A stretch of DNA of 5,362 bases from Sandaracinaceae bacterium (GTDB lineage: Bacteria; Myxococcota_A; Polyangia; Polyangiales; Sandaracinaceae): NCBI GenBank assembly GCA_025056955.1, contig JANWYL010000204.1, positions 1 through 5,362 of the forward strand. The letters are read 5' to 3'. Shown here piece by piece: positions 5,126 to 5,362 of this stretch; positions within the stretch are counted from its first letter, which is position 1, and each line of letters opens with the position of its first letter. Both the position numbers and the translations under genes were made by a program. The notes beneath the pieces were generated by a model, which saw only the letters and a program-made list of their open reading frames with translations, did no database searches and was not told the DNA's origin.

Positions 5126-5362
5126 ATGAGAAAGCAAACAAGCGCAATCAGCAGCGTCCGAAACCCTGGCGAACCACAACGGCTCACCCTGCACCTCACT
5201 GACCGCTGCAATCTCAACTGCAGGCATTGCCTGAGGGATCCGGGGGCTCAGCCCAAGGACTTGCCCCTTTCGCTGATCGAGCGCCTGCTCGATGAGATCA
5301 AGTGCTACAGCAAAGAAGCTGTTGTCGTGCTCACGGGAGGGGAGCCTTTCCTTCATCCGGAG
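5126..5362 (+). CDS. Radical SAM enzyme, N-terminal 79 residues (cut by window end)
   Basis: The N-terminus of a radical SAM protein. LTLHLTDRCNLNCRHC holds the CxxxCxxC motif (Cys28, Cys32, Cys35) that ligates the [4Fe-4S] cluster used to cleave S-adenosylmethionine. VVVLTGGEPFLHPE (66-79) holds the GGE SAM-binding motif. ATG 5126 is the first possible start after an in-frame TGA at 5111-5113. AGCGGA at 5114-5119 is a weak ribosome binding site, so expression may rely on the upstream precursor ORF 46 nt away. Radical SAM enzymes next to PqqD proteins modify RiPP precursors (as PqqE does), which fits. Whether it has a SPASM or other C-terminal cluster domain cannot be seen. The 18 residues before the first strand include no recognition domain, consistent with a separate PqqD-like partner. 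Confidence 0.93.
   Translation, partial: MRKQTSAISSVRNPGEPQRLTLHLTDRCNLNCRHCLRDPGAQPKDLPLSLIERLLDEIKCYSKEAVVVLTGGEPFLHPE

Noticed and set aside
4738..5217. Upstream - strand extension of the propeller ORF to 885 residues
   Set aside because: It runs antisense to the radical SAM start and the precursor ORF, both with motif support. A credible signal peptide begins only at 4737/4719. The extension is Cys-rich and without family resemblance.

Overview
The window is a biosynthetic locus for a ribosomally made, post-translationally modified peptide (RiPP). The organism looks like a Gram-negative bacterium of moderate GC, because the locus carries a probable lipoprotein with a TolB-like propeller. 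The precursor type and the PqqD/HprK-like/nucleotidyltransferase set would suit a deltaproteobacterium-like lineage (Myxococcota or Bdellovibrionota). That placement is a guess from gene content, not from a marker gene.

Left block, + strand, 1-2548: four tightly packed genes. They are (i) the 3' part of a lasso-peptide B2-type transglutaminase-fold leader peptidase, (ii) a PqqD-like RiPP recognition protein, (iii) a PF14907-type nucleotidyltransferase-fold protein, and (iv) an HPr-kinase-related P-loop kinase. The first three overlap at their ends and the fourth starts 1 nt after the third stops, so this looks like one translationally coupled operon. The left end is cut by the window.

Middle, - strand, 2560-4737: one large gene for an exported, probably lipid-anchored protein. 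It has an unrecognised N-terminal region and seven TolB/WD40-like repeats, enough for a seven-bladed propeller. It ends 11 bp from the kinase gene, tail to tail. It may be unrelated cargo or a cell-envelope partner.

Right block, + strand, 4738-5362: a 168-bp divergent intergenic region with an inverted repeat and a perfect palindrome. Next come a 57-codon ORF (4906-5079) with a strong ribosome binding site, which I read as the precursor peptide, and the start of a radical SAM enzyme (CxxxCxxC and GGE motifs) cut by the right edge.

Working model (inference): the PqqD-like protein binds a YxxPxI leader motif in the 57-residue precursor and presents it to the radical SAM enzyme. The B2-type protease removes the leader. 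The HprK-like kinase and the nucleotidyltransferase-fold protein may add further groups, for example on the two serines of the short C-terminal tail. No asparagine-synthetase-like lasso cyclase is visible in the window.
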